Assembly (NCBI RefSeq): GCF_033239625.1
Contig: NZ_BTCK01000029.1
Location: 1 to 64,000 of the forward strand
Source of the DNA: Paenibacillus_T sp033239625
Lineage (GTDB): Bacteria > Bacillota > Bacilli > Paenibacillales > Paenibacillaceae
Direction: 5' to 3'
DNA: 64,000 nt
In this document: positions 23,403 through 32,865 of the stretch, one piece after another
Layout of the letters: every line of letters begins with the position of its first letter
Position numbering within the stretch: position 1 is the first letter of the stretch
Notes under the pieces: model-generated
What the model was told of the DNA's origin: nothing
Database searches by the model: none
Seen by the model: only the letters and a program-made list of their open reading frames with translations
Program-made: the position numbers and the translations under genes

Positions 23403-26252
23403 ATGAAAACTTGGCTTAAGAAGGCAAGCGCGATCGTTCTAACATTTGCTTTAGCGATAGGCTTGATATCCGTGCCCGCACATGCGGCCGCCACTCCCCT
23501 ATTCACGATTGAAGGCGAGAACGCTACGCTTAGCTCCGATCTTCAAGTAGCGACTTCGATCTATGGGACACCGAAACCAGGATACACGGGAACGGGATTT
23601 GTTTGGATGCAGAACTCCGGGACTATCACCTTCAACGTGACGGTTCCGACAACCGGCATGTATTCCATCACCACTCGGTTTATGCAGGAACTGAGTCCTG
23701 ACGGCAGATTGCAGAATTTGACTGTTAATGGCGTTAATAAGGGCTCCTTCATGCTTCCTTACACGACCACATGGTCGATTTTCGACTTTGGTTATCAGAA
23801 GCTGACTGCAGGTGTAAATACGATCCAACTGAAGGCTGGTTGGGGATTCGCATATTTTGATTCATTCACGGTTGACGTTGCTAATCTTGATCCATTGAAC
23901 CCGCTCCCTACCCTCACCGATTCGCAAGCAACGCCCGAAACGCAGCTTCTGATGAATTATTTGACAGAAGCGTACGGCGACCACATTATCTCAGGTCAAC
24001 AGGAGATCTACGGCGGCGGCAATGATGGCAATGCCGAGCTGGAGTTTGACTGGATTCACAATTTGACGGGCAAATATCCGGCAATCCGCGGCTTTGATTT
24101 CATGAACTACAATCCGTTGTACGGCTGGGAAGACGGCACGACCAATCGGGTTATCGACTGGGTGAACACGCGTGGTGGTATCGCAACAGCGAGTTGGCAC
24201 ATCAATGTGCCTAAGAATTTCACCACCTATACGCTTGGACAGTTCGTCGATTGGAAAGACGCTACCTACAAACCGACGGATACGAACTTCAATACGGCTA
24301 ATGCAGTCGTTCCAGGAACGAAAGAATATCAATACTTGCAGTTGGCGATTCAAGATTTGGCGGAACAACTGCAGATTCTGCAGGATAACGGCGTACCGAT
24401 CATGCTTCGTCCATTCCATGAGGCAGAAGGCAACGGCGGGGCGAATGGCGAAGGCGCTTGGTTCTGGTGGGCTAAAGCAGGCGCAACGGTGTACAAACAG
24501 CTATGGAACCTGCTCTATACGGAGCTGACGCAGACCTATGGGCTGCACAATATTATCTGGATCTACAACAGCTACACTTACAGCACTTCTCCGCAATGGT
24601 ACCCTGGCGACGCTAAGGTAGATATTGTCGGCTATGATAAATACAATACGGTCTACAACCGCTATGACGGTCTCTCCGGCGTACCGAATGAAGATGCGAT
24701 TACTTCGATCTTCTACCAGCTTGTTAATATGACGGGCGGCAAGAAAATGGTGGCGATGTCGGAGAACGATACCGTTCCGAGCGTACAGAACTTGACGGAA
24801 GAGAAATCCGGATGGCTCTACTTCTGCCCTTGGTACGGCGAGCATCTCATGAGCACTGCGTTTAACTATCCAGCTACGCTGACTACGCTCTATCAGAGCA
24901 ACTATGTCATTACGTTGGACGAGCTGCCTAATCTGAAGGTCAGCAATCCAACTCAGAGCTCGACGATTACGCCGACGAGCGCAACTTTCGATAAGAAGAC
25001 GGCCAGCCAAGCGGACATCGCAGTAACGATGACGCTGAACGGCAACACGCTTAATGGCATTAAGAATAGCACGACCTCCCTCGTATCCGGCACAGATTAC
25101 ACCGTATCGGGCACGACGGTTACGATCAAGAAAAGCTATCTGGCTGCACAGTCAGTTGGTACGACGAACCTGACGTTCGACTTCAGCGCAGGCACCGACC
25201 GCGTACTCGCCGTAACGATCGTCGATATGACGTCCACGGTGAACAATTCGACGATTTCGCCTACGAGCGCAACGTTCGACAAGAAGACGGCAAGCCAAGC
25301 CGATATTGCGGTTATGTTAACGTTGAACGGCAATACGCTAAGCGGCATTAAGAATGGTTCAGCCTCCCTCGTATCCGGTACGGATTACACGGTATCGGGC
25401 ACGACGGTTACGATTAAGAAAAGTTATCTCGCCGCGCAAGCGGTCGGCACGACGAATCTGACGTTCGACTTCAGCGCAGGTACAGATCCAGTTCTCGCGG
25501 TATCTATTGTTGACACGACCGTCGTTTTGCCTGGCGCACTCACCGTATCGGGCACGGCTGGCAACGCACAAGCAACGTTGACTTGGACGGCTTCTACGGG
25601 CGCAACCGCTTATAAAGTTGAGCGCGCAACGGGAAGCGGCTCCTATACAGCAATCGCTTCTAACTTGACTGGATTGACCTACACGGACATGACGGCTGTT
25701 AATGGCACGTTGTATAACTACCGTGTCGTTGCATCCAATACAGCTGGATCGACAACCTCTAATGTCATCTCGTTGACGCCTACGGGAACAACGCCGGCGG
25801 GCAGCTTCAAAGTCCAAATGTACAGCGGCAATACGACCTCTTCCATCAACACAATTGCACCGCGCGTCAAGATCGTGAACACGGGCACAACCGCACTGGA
25901 TCTCTCGACGGTTAAGCTGCGTTACTACTACACGATTGACGATAACAAAACGCAAGCTTATTGGTACGATTGGTCGAGCGTCGGCAGCAGCAACTTGACG
26001 GGTGCGTTCGTTACGATGTCGACGCCGAAAACAGGCGCCGATACGTACTTCGAGATCGGCTTCACAAGCGGTGCAGGCACGCTCGCGCCTGGCGCTTCGG
26101 CCGAGATCCAGATCCGTATCGCACGTACGGATTGGAGCAACTATACGCAAACAGGCGACTACTCATTTAGCCCTGCTGGCTCCAGCTACGTGGATTGGAC
26201 GAAAATGACCGGGTACGCAAATGGTGCATTGGCATGGGGGATTGAACCGTAA
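23403..26252 (+). CDS. Secreted modular GH26 beta-mannanase: CBM35-GH26-X2-X2-Fn3-CBM3, 949 aa
   Basis: Signal peptide 1-29 ending AHA. Residues 30-160 resemble CBM35 (LFTIEGENATLS, YFDSFTVD). The GH26 domain spans about 170-510, with acid/base Glu340 in LRPFHEAEG and nucleophile Glu454 in MSENDTV. Two near-identical CBM_X2 modules (about 520-705), an Fn3 domain (about 712-795) and a C-terminal CBM3 cellulose-binding module (about 800-949, SFKVQMYSGNT to the end) follow. It should cut beta-1,4-mannan in plant cell wall while tethered to cellulose. ATG 23403 is 9 nt after AAAGGA. The cre site upstream indicates catabolite control. Confidence 0.93.
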   Translation: MKTWLKKASAIVLTFALAIGLISVPAHAAATPLFTIEGENATLSSDLQVATSIYGTPKPGYTGTGFVWMQNSGTITFNVTVPTTGMYSITTRFMQELSPDGRLQNLTVNGVNKGSFMLPYTTTWSIFDFGYQKLTAGVNTIQLKAGWGFAYFDSFTVDVANLDPLNPLPTLTDSQATPETQLLMNYLTEAYGDHIISGQQEIYGGGNDGNAELEFDWIHNLTGKYPAIRGFDFMNYNPLYGWEDGTTNRVIDWVNTRGGIATASWHINVPKNFTTYTLGQFVDWKDATYKPTDTNFNTANAVVPGTKEYQYLQLAIQDLAEQLQILQDNGVPIMLRPFHEAEGNGGANGEGAWFWWAKAGATVYKQLWNLLYTELTQTYGLHNIIWIYNSYTYSTSPQWYPGDAKVDIVGYDKYNTVYNRYDGLSGVPNEDAITSIFYQLVNMTGGKKMVAMSENDTVPSVQNLTEEKSGWLYFCPWYGEHLMSTAFNYPATLTTLYQSNYVITLDELPNLKVSNPTQSSTITPTSATFDKKTASQADIAVTMTLNGNTLNGIKNSTTSLVSGTDYTVSGTTVTIKKSYLAAQSVGTTNLTFDFSAGTDRVLAVTIVDMTSTVNNSTISPTSATFDKKTASQADIAVMLTLNGNTLSGIKNGSASLVSGTDYTVSGTTVTIKKSYLAAQAVGTTNLTFDFSAGTDPVLAVSIVDTTVVLPGALTVSGTAGNAQATLTWTASTGATAYKVERATGSGSYTAIASNLTGLTYTDMTAVNGTLYNYRVVASNTAGSTTSNVISLTPTGTTPAGSFKVQMYSGNTTSSINTIAPRVKIVNTGTTALDLSTVKLRYYYTIDDNKTQAYWYDWSSVGSSNLTGAFVTMSTPKTGADTYFEIGFTSGAGTLAPGASAEIQIRIARTDWSNYTQTGDYSFSPAGSSYVDWTKMTGYANGALAWGIEP
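24960..25517 (+). repeat. Tandem duplication encoding two X2 modules
   Basis: Two copies with a 288-base period (starting at 24960 and 25248) that agree at most positions, for example acgagcgcaac at 24975 and 25263. The encoded repeats both begin STI-PTSATFDKKTASQAD. A recent in-frame duplication. Confidence 0.9.
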
Positions 26253-26300
26253 AATTAGGAACTGATAATGAGCGGGACGAGTCTGCTCGCTATCTTATGA

Positions 26301-26346
26301 AAAAGGATTGGATCGGGATTGTTCTCCGCTCCAATCCTTTTATTTT
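26301..26346 (+). terminator. Intrinsic terminator of the mannanase gene
   Basis: AAAAGGATTGGA / TCCAATCCTTTT perfect 12-bp stem with a 17-base loop and a TATTTTT tail. Confidence 0.88.
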
Positions 26347-26406
26347 TCATGTCTAAATAAGTGATTTTCTGATTAAAACAATCGTCAATCGGAGCGTGAG
26401 ATCAAA

Positions 26407-27411
26407 TTAAACCGATGCCAAGGCTTCTCGGTCAGCAGCTTGAGGGATTTGTTCCAACCATCCGTGATCGATCAGAACGTTAGCTCCATCTTCAACATAA
26501 TTTCCGACCTCCAGAATAAACTTTCCGTATTGCGCGGCAAGATCATGCCGACTAGCAAAAGCTAGCGCATTGCCATACGTTCTTAATCTCATGATGAACA
26601 TGTCCACCTTATGAAACATCATCAATTTGTCCGAGAAAGGAGGCGTTGTTGACGTTGTCACCAAGGGATCTAGAAGCGGAACGGATGATAAATTTTCATC
26701 CTCAAGCATTTTGGTGCATTTATCCAAATGCTTGTCAGCGATTTCGATTCCCTTAGCAAAATAATCCTTGGTTTGTTGTAATTGAGACGTCTGATGGAAA
26801 CCGATAAGAACGACTTTACTTGTTGCGTTATTCAAGGCGTTGTCATGTAGATGGGCAATTTCCAATGCATTCAGCGGTCTGACCTTACCGAAGAAGCCGT
26901 TCAAATATTTCTGTTTCTTGACGAAATCCACTTGCTCCGGGTAGGGAATAATTGGCGCCCCAAGGATCAAGCCTTTGGCGATCAACATCTCATTCACCTG
27001 ATTTAACAATTTCGTAGTAAGATCCACGCATTGCGTGATCAGATTCCGCGTGTCCGCTCTTACCATATAAGGTATCGCAATACCATAAAGGTTAATCCCT
27101 GCTTTGCCAGTGTATTTCAAGTAATGCAGATAGAAGTCATCAGTAAACAGCCTTGGCGCTTGAAGGTTAACATCCTCTTCGGTAAAGCCTGCCGGAATCG
27201 GATATCCTTCTTGATTGAAGATATCCGTTATCGTTTGAACGAATTGTTTTGAAATGCCCAATGCGAACTCAATTATTTTCTTGATGTCCTGATCTTCAAC
27301 ATGCTGAAGAAAGTAGTTCAACACACATGTGGACATCGTATTCCCCATATAGGTTGCCCACAACTTGCCTTGCTCGGCTGCATTCAATGTCTTGTCCATC
27401 CGAACATTCAT
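26407..27411 (-). CDS. DUF3231 family protein, 334 aa
   Basis: Two homologous halves, each a helical bundle of about 160 residues: an N-terminal half (AAEQGKLWATYMGNTMSTCV, LQHVEDQDIKKIIEFAL) and a C-terminal half (LNALEIAHLHDNALNNATSK). This is the usual layout of DUF3231, a family frequent in spore formers and of unknown function; some members resemble ferritin-like bundles. The protein is soluble with no signal peptide. AAGGAG lies 4 nt before ATG 27411 and 16 nt before a second ATG at 27399. It has no operon partner. Confidence 0.8.
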   Translation of the reverse strand: MNVRMDKTLNAAEQGKLWATYMGNTMSTCVLNYFLQHVEDQDIKKIIEFALGISKQFVQTITDIFNQEGYPIPAGFTEEDVNLQAPRLFTDDFYLHYLKYTGKAGINLYGIAIPYMVRADTRNLITQCVDLTTKLLNQVNEMLIAKGLILGAPIIPYPEQVDFVKKQKYLNGFFGKVRPLNALEIAHLHDNALNNATSKVVLIGFHQTSQLQQTKDYFAKGIEIADKHLDKCTKMLEDENLSSVPLLDPLVTTSTTPPFSDKLMMFHKVDMFIMRLRTYGNALAFASRHDLAAQYGKFILEVGNYVEDGANVLIDHGWLEQIPQAADREALASV

Positions 27412-27661
27412 CTCCTTCGAGTTAGGGTCTTATTTCGAATTTTACATAGGGCGCTTTCGTTCATAGCCTCTGATTTCCGTCCATATCGAAACGACAATTT
27501 CATCATGCGCTGTTCGACCGCACTCCATTACAGTCAATTATTACAAGCTCTTCCGAATAGCCGTTCTACGGGAGGGGAACGATCATGATGTAGGAGTACG
27601 AGATCCCATTCAAATGTTGAAGGTCAAAGTTGGTGGAGAATCAATGTAAATTTAAATCAAT

Positions 27662-28144
27662 ATGATAAGGGAAGTACGTAAAGGTATGGAAAAACTGGTG
27701 TGGAGCATAGCCTTTCCGGGCTTCGGTCAATTTCTAAATGGCAAATATCTAAAAGGAATATTGTTTATAGCATTAGAAATATTGATCAATACTCAAGCTA
27801 ATTTAAATGAAGTGATCATCTTGAGCTTTCATGGAGAGACGCAAGAGGCGATCGAGAGTGCCGATTACGGTTGGATGATGTTCTACCCGTGCCTATATTT
27901 ATTCTCGATATGGGATGCTTATCGGGATAGCGGAAATCGTATGGTACCTTTCTCTTATATTCCTTTTGTCATGGCTGCTTATTTCTTCACGATAGGCTTG
28001 ATTTTCTCCCCTACCTTTGAAATAGCCGGTTTTCGATTGGGACCGGTCTGGCTTTCCATTCTGTTTTGTTTCATTGGGATAGGAATTGGATTGCTCTTTC
28101 AGAAATGGCTGTTATACCGAAAATGCAAAGGAAATGAAGCATGA
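27662..28144 (+). CDS. Single-unit relative of the duplicated membrane protein at 8795, 160 aa
   Basis: The N-terminal part repeats the signature found twice at 8795: VWSIAFPGFGQFLNGKYLKG, LEILINTQANLN, FHGETQEAIES, then YPCLYLFSIWDAYRDSG. Two further helices follow (residues 95-150), giving four membrane segments. The resemblance (WS-AFPGFG, NKYL/GKYL-G, INxxxxLN, YLFxIxDxYR) is clear by eye, so these are paralogues. Function unknown. Neither ATG 27662 nor ATG 27686 has a strong ribosome site. A terminator follows at 28174. Confidence 0.75.
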   Translation: MIREVRKGMEKLVWSIAFPGFGQFLNGKYLKGILFIALEILINTQANLNEVIILSFHGETQEAIESADYGWMMFYPCLYLFSIWDAYRDSGNRMVPFSYIPFVMAAYFFTIGLIFSPTFEIAGFRLGPVWLSILFCFIGIGIGLLFQKWLLYRKCKGNEA

Positions 28145-28173
28145 GACAGATGAGAATGATAGGTTGATAATAA

Positions 28174-28208
28174 ACAAGGAGCATATGCCGCTGGTGTGCG
28201 CTCCTTGT
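28174..28208 (+). terminator. Intrinsic terminator after the 27662 gene
   Basis: ACAAGGAGC / GCTCCTTGT stem followed by TTG. Confidence 0.6.
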
Positions 28209-28270
28209 TTGCCTTGAGACGGTGAGTGCAGATCAAGAGAATGCATAACAGTCGATTGTTCAAAATGAAC

Positions 28271-28303
28271 ACGGCAGCCGATCGACTGGCTGCCGTTATT
28301 TTT
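28271..28303. terminator. Hairpin 3' of the SDR gene
   Basis: ACGGCAGCC / GGCTGCCGT with an eight-base loop; the T-rich tail is on the plus strand, but it lies just past the end of the minus-strand SDR gene and may serve both. Confidence 0.6.
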
Positions 28304-28326
28304 ATATTGGCTGAAACACTGCTGTC

Positions 28327-29154
28327 CTATAGAAGCGTCTCGGCTCCGTCGATATAAATCTCCGTACCGGTGATGTGGCTGGACTGCTCCGAAGCGAGGA
28401 ACAGCACTAGATCGGCCACCTGCTCGGGTCGTCCAGATTTATGCTCAAGCGGTTGTGACCCTTCTGGATATTCAACCGGAATACGGATCTTGTCGAGCTG
28501 CTTCGTGCTCTTGGTGCTCTCTCCGATATTCGTCTCGATTCCCCCTGGACAGATCGCGTTGACGCGGATTCGGTAACGAGCGAGCTCCAATGCGGCCATC
28601 TTGGCGAAGGCGACCTGTCCGGCCTTGGAAGAGCTGTAGGCGGCCATGCCGAACCCGGAAAATGTTCGATTGCCATTGATCGAGCTCGTTATGATGATGC
28701 TGCCGCCGCTCCCTTTCATATGAGGAATAGCGTTCTTGACCGTTAGGAATGTTCCTCTTAGGTTGATTCCCAATGTCTGGTCCCACGCCTCCGGCGTTAA
28801 GTCCTCGATCGGGGCAAGCGTGCCGTTGATTCCCGCGTTGGCGAATATCACGTCAAGACTGCCGAAGCGCTCTGCTGCGGCGCGAATCGCGCGCTCCATT
28901 CGACCTGGATCGGACACGTCGACATCATAGAATTCGGCCTCTCTGCCCATGCGGCGTATTTCTTTCTCTACGTCCTCTGTCCGTTCGTCGATTAGATCGA
29001 GCAGACAGATGTTCGCTCCAGCGCGGGCAAGCTTGAGTGCCGCAGCTCTGCCGATTCCTGAGCCGGCTCCTGTTATAAGCGCCGTCCTCCCTGCGAGAAG
29101 CAGCCCTTCAATTGACTGGTCTCCTCGTTCCCCTTCCACACGTTGAGTCATCAT
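28327..29154 (-). CDS. Short-chain dehydrogenase/reductase, 275 aa
   Basis: Classical SDR: cofactor motif TGAGSGIGRAAA, DVDVSD, NAGINGT, catalytic Ser in ITSSINGN and the YxxxK pair in YSSSKAGQ, followed by NAICPGGIETN. An acidic residue after the second strand (LLDLIDE) suggests NAD(H) preference. Substrate unknown. AAAGGGG lies 7 nt before two adjacent ATG codons. It is separated from the upstream kinase-fold gene by a terminator and is monocistronic. Confidence 0.88.
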   Translation of the reverse strand: MMTQRVEGERGDQSIEGLLLAGRTALITGAGSGIGRAAALKLARAGANICLLDLIDERTEDVEKEIRRMGREAEFYDVDVSDPGRMERAIRAAAERFGSLDVIFANAGINGTLAPIEDLTPEAWDQTLGINLRGTFLTVKNAIPHMKGSGGSIIITSSINGNRTFSGFGMAAYSSSKAGQVAFAKMAALELARYRIRVNAICPGGIETNIGESTKSTKQLDKIRIPVEYPEGSQPLEHKSGRPEQVADLVLFLASEQSSHITGTEIYIDGAETLL

Positions 29155-29252
29155 GAAAACCCCTTTCCACTAGTTGGAAATGTTAACTCGAACTTCTATG
29201 GTATCCCCGTCTTTAACGAGTAATACTCATCGTGTCAACTTGCACAACGAAA

Positions 29253-29281
29253 AAAGCAGCCAATCCTTGATCGGCTGCTTT
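29253..29281 (-). terminator. Intrinsic terminator of the kinase-fold gene
   Basis: AAAGCAGCC / GGCTGCTTT with an eleven-base loop followed on the minus strand by TTTTTTCG. Confidence 0.75.
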
Positions 29282-29379
29282 CTCCTCTATTTTCGAATCA
29301 TTCGATTGTTTAATGCAAATCTCGGATCAATAGCTTGGCCTTAATGAAACCCTGCAAGCTCCTCTCATGTTCCAGCGAT

Positions 29380-30051
29380 TTAGCTTCTTGATGAACTGCG
29401 GATAAACCGATAACCGCGGCGCACGCTGTTCATGACCCATTCCGGAATCGCGACCGGACGTTTGGACAGAAACGGCTTATAAATGCGGGTATACGCACGC
29501 TTTAGATCGTCCCACATCATGCACGGCTCTTCTTTCAGAAAATCGGATATATCGACGACCAGCCCTCGACCTTTCGATACCATCACGTTCTTGCCATGTA
29601 CATCATGCGGATGGAGTCCGCGGGATCTTGCATAGTCAAGCGCCTCGTCGATATCTTCAATGGCGCGCTCAGGTATATGATCGCCATCAAGTACGCAGTT
29701 GTACAGCGTCTTGCCGCTGAGGCGGCGCAGCACGAGATATTGCAGCCCCTGCGCCTCTGCCGCATGGTAGCAGCATGAGTACGCCGGATGATCGCCGATT
29801 CGGCGATAGACTTCCACCTCTTCCTCCCAGCCTTCCCGGCCAGGGGCGTATACCTTCACGGCATAATGATCCATATCGTGCAAGGACGGTACGAACACAG
29901 CGGCGTAGTTGCCGGCGCCGAGCAGCTTCCAGCCATGCGGATATCGATCAACTCGGATCGGCTCGCCAGGATGTTCGCTGTGCAGCGTCAGCTGCGGCAG
30001 CAGCTCCTGTTCAGTCCATTCGATTATTGTTTGAATCTCTCTTTCATCCAT
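29380..30051 (-). CDS. Protein-kinase-fold protein, 223 aa
   Basis: LLGAGNYAAVFVPSLHDMDH resembles a glycine-rich loop, HYAVKVYAPG carries the ATP-binding Lys, HPHDVHGKNVMVS is the catalytic loop (H-x-D-x3-KN) and VVDISDF replaces the DFG segment. This matches small serine/threonine-kinase-like proteins of Bacillus and Paenibacillus. It lacks sensor and membrane domains. The start is ATG 30051; a TTG at 30072 overlaps the only ribosome-like GGGAG. The target is unknown. It lies just after rph but beyond that gene's terminator. Confidence 0.8.
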   Translation of the reverse strand: MDEREIQTIIEWTEQELLPQLTLHSEHPGEPIRVDRYPHGWKLLGAGNYAAVFVPSLHDMDHYAVKVYAPGREGWEEEVEVYRRIGDHPAYSCCYHAAEAQGLQYLVLRRLSGKTLYNCVLDGDHIPERAIEDIDEALDYARSRGLHPHDVHGKNVMVSKGRGLVVDISDFLKEEPCMMWDDLKRAYTRIYKPFLSKRPVAIPEWVMNSVRRGYRFIRSSSRS

Positions 30052-30117
30052 CTCGTTACAACTCTCCCACAATCCTAATTAACCAATGTTCCTATTATAA
30101 AAGAATGGATGCAAAAA

Positions 30118-30161
30118 AACAGCTTCCCTTCTGCCTCATAGACAGAAGAAGAGAAGCTGTT
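30118..30161 (-). terminator. Intrinsic terminator of the rph operon
   Basis: AACAGCTTC..CTTCTG / CAGAAG..GAAGCTGTT stem, followed on the minus strand by TTTTTTT. Confidence 0.85.
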
Positions 30162-30176
30162 CCCTTCAAAACCTCA

Positions 30177-32795
30177 TTAGTCATTCACAATCTCGATATA
30201 CCCTTCCGTTCCATTCACGCGGATTCGCTGCCCGTCTTGGATCAACTTCGTCGCATTCTCCACGCAGACAACTGCCGGAATGCCATATTCACGTGCGATC
30301 ACAGCACCGTGGGTCATGAGGCCGCCAACTTCGGTGACCAAGCCTTTGATCGATACAAACAATGGCGTCCAGCTAGGATCGGTGAAGGCGGTCACTAGAA
30401 TATCGCCATCTTCGATCTCCGCATCCTCCATGTTAAGGATGACGCGTGCCCGACCTTCGATGACCCCAGTGGAAACAGGCAGACCAGCAATAGCATCAGC
30501 GGGTAAATTGTCTCGGTTGTACTTTCCTGCGAAGATCTCCCCATCAGACGTGATAACGCGCGGCGGCGCTAGCTTCTCATAGTGTTTAAATGCTGCTTTG
30601 CGATCACGAATGATCTGTTCATCCAGCTTCCGAGTGCGTACGACCTCGTGAAGCTCATCAAACGAGAGATAGAAAATATCCTCCTTCTCTCGTATAACTC
30701 CTGCGCGTACGAGCTGCTCGGCTTCTTTCAACATCGCTTGTTTGTACACGAAGTATCGGCTCACCATGCCGTACTTCGGATATTCTCGATAGCCGATGAA
30801 ATTGCGGACAAGGTCGATGTTCTGTTTCGTTTCGGCGGCCTTCTGTTCCCCATCCGGCAGCTGCTTCAAGCGCTCTAACAGTTCTTGTTCCTTCTGCAAA
30901 GCCTCTTGCCGCCCCTGCTCGAATTTGCGAGTGCTCTCATGAGGCTCAAAGTTCTTGATATTACCCAGAATCAAAGGAACAAGCGTACTTGGTTTCTCGC
31001 TCCAACGTGTTCTCGTCACATCGATCTCACCAGCGCAGCGCATGCCGTACTTGTCGAGATAGGCAATGATGGCCGTTTGCGCTTCACGACCGCCATCGAG
31101 CTTGTCCAATTCTTCCAGGAAATCGTCTGCTTGCACACGCTCCAGATAATCGATGACTTCAGGGTAAGGACGAATCACGTCTGCGACATCCAACAGCGCG
31201 AGACCCATCTCTGACGTAATATTGTTCGGCACTGATTGCGTAAGCTTATCCGCTGCGTTGGTCTCATCTAACCACTGCTTCATGTTCTCATTGATCCAGG
31301 CTGAAGCATTCATGGCCGACATGAACACGGCGGTGCTGCGAGGATCGAATAAGAACTTCTTCAATTCCTGGAAGTCTTCCCGAATAAAATCAAACAACTC
31401 CACCCGAGACTTCGTACGGATCGTCTGTTTCAGCTCTTCGACAGATGCTTGATTGCTCTGGATCAATTCCGCAACGATGGAAGGATCGTTGTCGATCGGA
31501 GCCGGCGGTCGGAACGATGCAGGCGTTCTCGATTTGTCACCGGAAGCGGGACCTGCTCCTTCTTCCGTCAATGGCTTGATGAAATCTTCACGTTCTATTA
31601 CGGTCATAAGAGCGTCTTTGATGAGCGGTTCGGCTTGTCCGAACGATTCCAATATCTTTTCTCGGCCTGGTGAGGCCAACATCGCTGTTACATCGACGAA
31701 CAGTCTTCCGCCAGCCGTGCGCATAGGAGCCGGAGTCGTCATTAGGTAGAATGACAATCCGAGTGGCTTCATCGGATCGGTCATCATCTGTTGATGGCCG
31801 ACAGATATGTACACGTGATTGTCTTGATCATTCGCTTCCGGTATCGGATACAACGTTGTGATTGGACGACTCTGCACGATATAGAACGTATCTTGGGCCA
31901 AACACCATTCGATGTCTTGCGGTTGACCGAAGGAAGCTTCAATCTGCCTTCCTATGCGTGCCAGCTGCAGAATTTGTTCATCCGTTAGCGTTTGATCCTT
32001 CTGCTGCTCGGGCGCGATCTGTCGAGTCTCCGTTCCGCCTTCTGGTCGGCCATAAATCGCTAATGGTTTGGCTGCGATTCTCTTATCGACGATATGATCT
32101 TCTTGAACGTGATAATTATCGGCGGATACGATGCCGGATACGAGTGCTTCCCCCAGTCCGAAGCCGGCGTCGATAGACAGCCGCTTCCGGTTCATCGTGA
32201 TCGGATCGGCGGTGAACATAATGCCCGAAGCCTGAGGGAACACCATCTTTTGAACAATGACAGATATATAGACTTGGCCATGATCAATGCCGTTGCGCAT
32301 ACGATAAATGACTGCACGATCCGTGAACAGGGAAGCCCAGCATTTGCTGATATGCTGCAGGATGGCTTCAGTGCCAATGATATTGAGATAAGTGTCCTGT
32401 TGCCCTGCGAACGAAGCATGCGGCAAATCTTCAGCCGTCGCGCTAGAACGGACGGCATATGCATGTTCCTCGCCTAACTGGGAGATGCCGTGTAGTATCT
32501 CTCTCACAACATCGGATGGAATTTCGGTCTCGATAATGAGCTGGCGAATCTGCTCGCCGACCAGTCCGATTGAATCTCGGTCTTCTGCTTGCAGCATAGT
32601 TAGTCGTTTCAACAAGGCATGATAGGTTTCGTTTGATTCGATGGCTTGCTGATAGGCTTCGGTTGTCACACATAATCCTTCAGGAACATGAAGGCCTTGA
32701 ATTCGAGACAGCTCCCCCAGATTCAAACCTTTGCCGCCGACGAGCATAAGCTGCGACTGCTCTATTCGCTGCAGATCGATAACCTTCACATGCAT
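30177..32795 (-). CDS. rph: Rifamycin phosphotransferase (Rph), 872 aa
   Basis: Three-domain architecture of Rph: ATP-binding domain (VGGKGLNLGELSRI, AVRSSATAEDLPHASFAGQQ, then DIEWCLAQDTFYIVQSRPIT), a rifampin-binding helical insert (about 330-760) and a swivelling PEP-synthase-like His domain with the catalytic His in GGLMTHGAVIAREYGIPAVV near residue 820. The length matches Rph (about 867) rather than PEP synthase (about 790). It phosphorylates the ansa C21 hydroxyl of rifamycins using ATP. Start is ATG 32795, 7 nt after AGGAGA. No actinomycete-type RAE palindrome was seen upstream. It is last in a six-gene co-directional run. Confidence 0.9.
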   Translation of the reverse strand: MHVKVIDLQRIEQSQLMLVGGKGLNLGELSRIQGLHVPEGLCVTTEAYQQAIESNETYHALLKRLTMLQAEDRDSIGLVGEQIRQLIIETEIPSDVVREILHGISQLGEEHAYAVRSSATAEDLPHASFAGQQDTYLNIIGTEAILQHISKCWASLFTDRAVIYRMRNGIDHGQVYISVIVQKMVFPQASGIMFTADPITMNRKRLSIDAGFGLGEALVSGIVSADNYHVQEDHIVDKRIAAKPLAIYGRPEGGTETRQIAPEQQKDQTLTDEQILQLARIGRQIEASFGQPQDIEWCLAQDTFYIVQSRPITTLYPIPEANDQDNHVYISVGHQQMMTDPMKPLGLSFYLMTTPAPMRTAGGRLFVDVTAMLASPGREKILESFGQAEPLIKDALMTVIEREDFIKPLTEEGAGPASGDKSRTPASFRPPAPIDNDPSIVAELIQSNQASVEELKQTIRTKSRVELFDFIREDFQELKKFLFDPRSTAVFMSAMNASAWINENMKQWLDETNAADKLTQSVPNNITSEMGLALLDVADVIRPYPEVIDYLERVQADDFLEELDKLDGGREAQTAIIAYLDKYGMRCAGEIDVTRTRWSEKPSTLVPLILGNIKNFEPHESTRKFEQGRQEALQKEQELLERLKQLPDGEQKAAETKQNIDLVRNFIGYREYPKYGMVSRYFVYKQAMLKEAEQLVRAGVIREKEDIFYLSFDELHEVVRTRKLDEQIIRDRKAAFKHYEKLAPPRVITSDGEIFAGKYNRDNLPADAIAGLPVSTGVIEGRARVILNMEDAEIEDGDILVTAFTDPSWTPLFVSIKGLVTEVGGLMTHGAVIAREYGIPAVVCVENATKLIQDGQRIRVNGTEGYIEIVND

Positions 32796-32865
32796 CTCCA
32801 TCTCTCCTAACCTTTCGATTACATCGATTTGACACGTGCGACTATGCTGTTGCTCCTCGTTCTTC

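Noticed and set aside
25359..26150. Long antisense frame (263 aa) across the Fn3/CBM3 region of the mannanase
   Set aside because: Caused by codon bias in a repetitive GC-biased coding region; Cys/Arg-rich, no ribosome site and no family resemblance.
32796..32865. Rifamycin-associated element upstream of rph
   Set aside because: No actinomycete-type palindrome is present in the short gap before rph.
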